Below are positions 60,484 through 64,000 of a DNA stretch of 64,000 bases, in pieces (position 1 is the first letter of the stretch; the number at the start of each line of letters is the position of its first letter). This DNA comes from an uncultured Eubacteriales bacterium. Lineage in GTDB: Bacteria; Bacillota; Clostridia; Oscillospirales; CAG-272. The position numbers were made by a program, and so were the translations under genes. The notes beneath the pieces were generated by a model. The model was not told the origin of the DNA. It made no database searches and saw nothing but the letters and a program-made list of their open reading frames with translations. The stretch lies in assembly GCA_905205065.1 (NCBI GenBank), contig CAJLCI010000010.1, positions 4,156 through 68,155 on the forward strand, in the 5' to 3' direction.

Positions 60484-61416
60484 TTATTTATAATCATCTT
60501 TTAAATATTCCGCGTAAACCGTTTCCGGAATTTCAAATTCCGGACATCCCATATATCCTGGAGCCGCCTCATATTTGTCGAAAAGGATGACAATATTTCC
60601 GTCTTCGGAAAAATAATAATTATGTTCTCCGTCAATCTTAGTAAAACCAATATTCACATTTTCATCATCAATCCAATACGACAAGCTTGTGTCGGCGGAC
60701 ATTTTCTCCCTCATCTGTTCACGGATGTTTTCGTCAATTGCGGTAAGGGCGGAATCACTGTCGCTGAATAAGTCGCCGAGAGTTACAAAAGCATCGGCCT
60801 GCTTGTCAATATGGTATATCTTATAATACGTACTGCTGCTTCCTGTTCCCTGATAAATCATAATACGAAGCGTAAACCATTCCGCGCTGTCCTTTAAAAT
60901 CTCATAGTCTATTTTCAGAGAGGAATGAAACTCATCTCCGAATTTCTCAATAGCCTCGTTAAAATGCTCCAAAACCTCATTGGTGAGTTCTTCAACAGAA
61001 TTATTGATATAGTCGTCCACCGAGGCGGACGCATCACCGTCAGACTTCATCTCGTCATTTTCATATTGTACCGACGGCACTTTAACGTCCGCGTCATGAT
61101 TTTCATCGCTGTATACATATCTGTACGACGTAATCACCTGAACAAATTTTCCGATTCCCGGAATCGTCTCCATTGCCGCCGCGGCAGAGGGACTGATAAC
61201 GGGCAGAACTATAAATATAAGTAAAAAAAGTGCGGTAACGGCCAAAATAGGTTTTCCGGCGCCAAACGAGTGTTTTTTTCTCATTCTTACAGGCATATGC
61301 CCGATCAGCTCTTCCGTTTTGTCAATACAGTCCTGAGGCATAAGAATCGGATTCTTTTTAGCCTCATGTTTGAGAAAACGGTCAAAATCCTTATTGTTTA
61401 ACATATTAATTACCAT
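60484..61416 (-). CDS. RsiV-like membrane anti-sigma factor (DUF3298 domain)
   Basis: 310 residues. Seen: a cytoplasmic N-terminus (about 1-50) with sigma-binding character, one membrane segment (about 57-75, ILAVTALFLLIFIVLPVI), a charged stalk, and an extracytoplasmic DUF3298-type domain ending FDKYEAAPGYMGCPEFEIPE, the family's C-terminal signature. In Bacillus, RsiV holds sigma-V at the membrane, binds lysozyme with this domain and is then degraded. It follows the ECF sigma gene by 150 nt. The start may be 61416 or 61404, as neither has a strong ribosome binding site. Confidence 0.82.
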   Translation of the reverse strand: MVINMLNNKDFDRFLKHEAKKNPILMPQDCIDKTEELIGHMPVRMRKKHSFGAGKPILAVTALFLLIFIVLPVISPSAAAAMETIPGIGKFVQVITSYRYVYSDENHDADVKVPSVQYENDEMKSDGDASASVDDYINNSVEELTNEVLEHFNEAIEKFGDEFHSSLKIDYEILKDSAEWFTLRIMIYQGTGSSSTYYKIYHIDKQADAFVTLGDLFSDSDSALTAIDENIREQMREKMSADTSLSYWIDDENVNIGFTKIDGEHNYYFSEDGNIVILFDKYEAAPGYMGCPEFEIPETVYAEYLKDDYK

Positions 61417-61566
61417 GTCTTTCTTTGTATTTGTACCAACAGGTACAAACGGGCGTGAAAAACGCGCGCTGCAATTTGAAATTTTCGCACTTTTTCACGA
61501 CAACTCCCTTCCCGAAATCACAACCCGCAGATATTTCGCAGCTACGAATCAAACCTTAACACAAGC

Positions 61567-62079
61567 TTATGAAACGGGCTTCGATGTATTTTCTCCTCTC
61601 CAATCTCCGAGAGCCTTTCTCAGCATTTCTCTCGCCCTGCTCAGCCGTTTCTTTACCGTGTCAGATGTTAACCCCGTAATATTGCTGATTTCTCTGATTT
61701 TCAGATTATCATAGTAAAACAGTACAACTATGCTCCTGTAGTTAGACGGCAAGGCGCACACGGCGTCCCATAATGTGATTTTTACGGCTATATCGGTTTC
61801 AGACGATGAGACATACATCTTCTCTTCAGCATCAAAATCCGAATACGGTATACGCGATCTAAGCATGTTCATGCATACATTGTAAAGAATAGTCATAATC
61901 CACGATCTGAACTTTTCTCCGAAACAAAGACTTCCGATGTTAACATAGGCGTGCAAAACGGCCTCGCTGACCGCATCACATGCATCATCATGATTTTTCA
62001 TTATACTCAATGCGAAACGATACATAGAATCCCTGTTTTTTATAACCTGTTCAGAAAGCCATTCGTTATTGTACTGCAT
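61567..62079 (-). CDS. ECF RNA polymerase sigma factor (SigV-like by context)
   Basis: 170 residues, the standard ECF size. Region 2 covers about 15-75 (KNRDSMYRFALSIMKNHDDA, FRSWIMTILYNVCMNML) and region 4 about 105-155 (LPSNYRSIVVLFYYDNLKIR, EISNITGLTSDTVKKRLSRA). The start at 62079 follows GGAGAG. A longer frame from 62109 has none. With the RsiV-like gene downstream and SGNH plus MBOAT genes upstream on the same strand, this resembles the sigV-rsiV-oatA arrangement of cell-wall O-acetylation under lysozyme stress. Confidence 0.9.
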   Translation of the reverse strand: MQYNNEWLSEQVIKNRDSMYRFALSIMKNHDDACDAVSEAVLHAYVNIGSLCFGEKFRSWIMTILYNVCMNMLRSRIPYSDFDAEEKMYVSSSETDIAVKITLWDAVCALPSNYRSIVVLFYYDNLKIREISNITGLTSDTVKKRLSRAREMLRKALGDWRGENTSKPVS

Positions 62080-62117
62080 TATCTTATCTCTCCGTAGACC
62101 GTATTTCAACCAACTAT

Positions 62118-62170
62118 TTCAATAAGGGGCTTGCCCTGTCATGGGCGGAGCAAGCGCATTGTGAAGCAAT
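62118..62170 (+). repeat. Interspersed repeat, copy G (5' part) with adjacent hairpins
   Basis: TTCAATAAGG and CTGTCATGGGCGG match the start of copies E and F. The rest diverges into two small hairpins, CGCATTG/CAATGCG (62154-62172) and CTCAGTGG/CCACTGAG (about 62177-62204). It lies between the ECF sigma and SGNH genes, within the probable leader of the sigma gene. Confidence 0.4.
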
Positions 62171-62252
62171 GCGACACTCAGTGGAAGATTGCACTCCCAC
62201 TGAGCGTAAGATGACGACCGCTGCCTATATAGACAGACCATCATTGCCTAAG

Positions 62253-63377
62253 TTATAAGTTTTTCGTAGCTTCCGCAATCCACTTTGCCCAGTCGCGGTA
62301 ATACCGTCCGAGCAAATGCGTATTGTCGGAAGTGAATTTTTTGTCAAGGCACCCCTGACTGTCGTCAAACAATTCGTTTACATCTATATAGCCGGCCGAG
62401 GTCTGCTCCGCAATACGCTTTATCCCCAAGTTAAGGCTGTCAATGTTTGAATTGTTGTAAACCTCGTCCCCCGCGCTTCTCTCCGCCGTAACATGAAGGT
62501 TTCCCTCAAGTATCAGCCACGCGCTCTTTTGCATAGATTTAATTGTCTCGACTATATTTGTATATTTTGATATGATTGAATTATAATTATAGCCAAGCTC
62601 ATTTATTCCGAGCATTATATAAATTTTGCTGTATTCATATCTGCCAAGCAACTCTTCAAGCGTGACTTTCCCCACATGAGGAACATAGACCTTTCTTTGA
62701 AAAAGATTGAATACGCTCATTCCGACATCAGCAAAAAATACAGCGTCCGTTCCTCCGTATTCGGAGAGCCCGACAGTTCTTGAATCGCCGATGAAAAGTA
62801 CGTCCGAAAAACTATAGCTGCCGTTATTTCCGTTTGCTCCTTCTGAATTCAAAGTGCCGGAAGTTTCGCGAGGAGTGTCGGAAATTACAGGATTCGTATC
62901 GGATATTTCAGAACTGCCGTCTGTCTGCGGTAATTTTGAAACCGCGTCGGTATCCGGCGGCACCGTCTCCGCTGTATCGGAAGCGCCGTCAGAATCACCG
63001 TTTAAGCCGCCGTTTGCTATACCGCCAGAGTCGCCGTTCGCAGCACCATTTCCATCGCAATCCGAGGTGGCGTCGGCACTGCCGTTTGCGGTACCGTCCC
63101 CATCGCCATCGCTAAACACAGTATCGTCTGCGTTACTATTCGCAGTATTATCCCCGCTGCCACTCACAATACCGTTTGCCGTACTGTCCGCAGTACCGTT
63201 CGCCATACCTTCCGCGGAGTCATTTGTGTCCGTCACTTCGGCATCTCCCCCTAAGTCAGAATGATTCCGGTCATTATAAAAAGTAATTGCATAAGAAGTA
63301 ACGCCAACGCAGCACCCGACAACTAACAGGGTAAATATCACATTTCTGATTATACTAATTTTTTTATTTGTTTTCAT
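62253..63377 (-). CDS. Membrane-anchored SGNH hydrolase/acetyltransferase
   Basis: 374 residues from 63377: short basic N-terminus, one membrane segment (about 9-30), then a low-complexity linker of about 150 residues (Asp/Gly/Asn/Ala/Thr/Ser, with loose hexapeptide repetition such as GTANGSADATS). An extracytoplasmic SGNH domain follows: block I LFIGDSRTVGL, a block III Gly/Asn region IMLGINELGYN, and the catalytic Asp-His in SDNTHLLGRYYRDWAKWI. Such proteins partner MBOAT acyltransferases in glycan O-acetylation, and an MBOAT gene lies 226 nt upstream. ATGs at 63389 and 63377 both fit. GGGAGG is too close to the first, so the second is used. Confidence 0.82.
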   Translation of the reverse strand: MKTNKKISIIRNVIFTLLVVGCCVGVTSYAITFYNDRNHSDLGGDAEVTDTNDSAEGMANGTADSTANGIVSGSGDNTANSNADDTVFSDGDGDGTANGSADATSDCDGNGAANGDSGGIANGGLNGDSDGASDTAETVPPDTDAVSKLPQTDGSSEISDTNPVISDTPRETSGTLNSEGANGNNGSYSFSDVLFIGDSRTVGLSEYGGTDAVFFADVGMSVFNLFQRKVYVPHVGKVTLEELLGRYEYSKIYIMLGINELGYNYNSIISKYTNIVETIKSMQKSAWLILEGNLHVTAERSAGDEVYNNSNIDSLNLGIKRIAEQTSAGYIDVNELFDDSQGCLDKKFTSDNTHLLGRYYRDWAKWIAEATKNL

Positions 63378-63603
63378 CTCAATTACCATGCCTCCCTGAA
63401 TTTTTGCCGAAAGTTTCAACCGGAACGCGGAAAAACAATCCTCAGACGGAAGATTTCCGCATTCTTTACGCTATTCTTCACTATCTTCTACACTAATTTC
63501 CGTACCGTTTCTCGAACTACACCATGCCCTGTCTCTTAACTGTTTTATACAATTAATTCCGAGCCGCATCTTACACTATCTACCGCACGTAAATCATTCC
63601 TTG

Positions 63604-64000
63604 TTAAAAACGAAAATACATAAACGGATCACTGTTACTTTTTTGCAGACACATTACAGACATTATAAAAAATGCAAAAATTATCGCATAACGAACATAC
63701 TTGTTTTTAATAAGCATTAAGAGTCTGCGCGGCAACGGAGTAGAAAATATTATACATATAATAAAAAGTAAACCGTATTGCTTTCCGTATTTTATATAAT
63801 CTCCTTTGAAAATTACGCCGTCTGTAGACGCTCCGAACAGTCTTCCAAAATATATTTTAAGCTGCGTCATATCGTCGCATGCAAAAATCACCCATGTGAG
63901 AGGAACAGCGAGTGTCATATACAAATGTCCGGCTAAAGGATGAGCTTCAAACAATTTGCCGATTCCAAGTTTCTCGACAGATATTAATATAAAAATTACA
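63604..64000 (-). CDS. MBOAT family O-acyltransferase, C-terminal part (partial)
   Basis: The frame stays open to the window edge, so the N-terminal part lies beyond 64000. The visible 131 residues include three or four membrane segments, the family stretch VEKLGIGKLFEAHPLAGHLY, TWVIFACDDMTQLKIYFGRLFG and the closing DPFMYFRF, typical of AlgI/DltB-like MBOAT proteins. These move acetyl groups across the membrane for O-acetylation of alginate, peptidoglycan or wall polymers. The adjacent SGNH protein would be the extracytoplasmic acceptor enzyme. Confidence 0.82.
   Translation of the reverse strand, partial: VIFILISVEKLGIGKLFEAHPLAGHLYMTLAVPLTWVIFACDDMTQLKIYFGRLFGASTDGVIFKGDYIKYGKQYGLLFIICIIFSTPLPRRLLMLIKNKYVRYAIIFAFFIMSVMCLQKSNSDPFMYFRF

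Overview
The window is about 64 kb of moderately AT-rich chromosome from an endospore-forming Clostridia-type Firmicute. The evidence is the sporulation regulator SpoIIID, AddA/AddB instead of RecBCD, an RqcH/NFACT quality-control protein, the rpsF-ssb-rpsR order, consensus sigma-A promoters with strong purine-rich ribosome binding sites, and Gram-positive lipoprotein signals. A gut or anaerobic lifestyle is an inference. No tRNA, rRNA, CRISPR array, prophage or insertion sequence was recognised.

Layout, left to right. (1) 1-1162: end of dnaX, then ybaB and recR. (2) 1795-6028, minus strand: marR plus a two-gene asymmetric ABC exporter. (3) 6795-9271: GNAT protein and rqcH. (4) 9521-12692: two tandem paralogues, each an XRE DNA-binding domain fused to an ADP-ribosylglycohydrolase, behind a promoter-overlapping palindrome. 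(5) 12844-15901, minus: rpsF-ssb-rpsR, upp and a YitT-type membrane protein. (6) 16116-28213, minus: a 12-kb operon with a large solute-binding protein, two pairs of sugar-type permeases, an NHL/TPR/YIP1 membrane protein and a DUF5696-like secreted protein, bounded by a good promoter and terminator. It has no ATPase gene. (7) 29200-34201: ACT protein, UPF0210 protein, alr, then mtnA and a class II aldolase that together suggest disposal of 5-deoxy- or 5-methylthio-pentose phosphate. (8) 34475-37662: ECF sigma factor with a very long C-terminal extension, leaderless amidase, leucine-rich-repeat lipoprotein. (9) 38447-50302: rbfA, nrnA, GDSL lipoprotein, truB, addB, addA. (10) 50534-56426, minus: spoIIID followed by a glycogen-synthase-like protein lacking catalytic motifs, a beta-lactamase-fold hydrolase, and an Lrp-aminotransferase-Gfo/Idh operon. 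(11) 56799-60074: an isopropylmalate/homocitrate/Re-citrate synthase relative and a mannitol-dehydrogenase-family oxidoreductase. (12) 60484-64000, minus: RsiV-like anti-sigma, ECF sigma, membrane SGNH protein and the end of an MBOAT acyltransferase. This resembles the lysozyme-responsive SigV/O-acetylation system.

Between genes there is a layer that gene calling does not explain. An interspersed repeat of about 80 nt occurs at least seven times, always in the same orientation. There are four intergenic tandem arrays with a period of about 15 bp, three of them directly 3' of a repeat copy. An 18-bp in-frame minisatellite lies inside addA. A promoter-to-terminator unit on the minus strand at about 37831-38095 has no gene of normal size and may be a small RNA or micropeptide locus.
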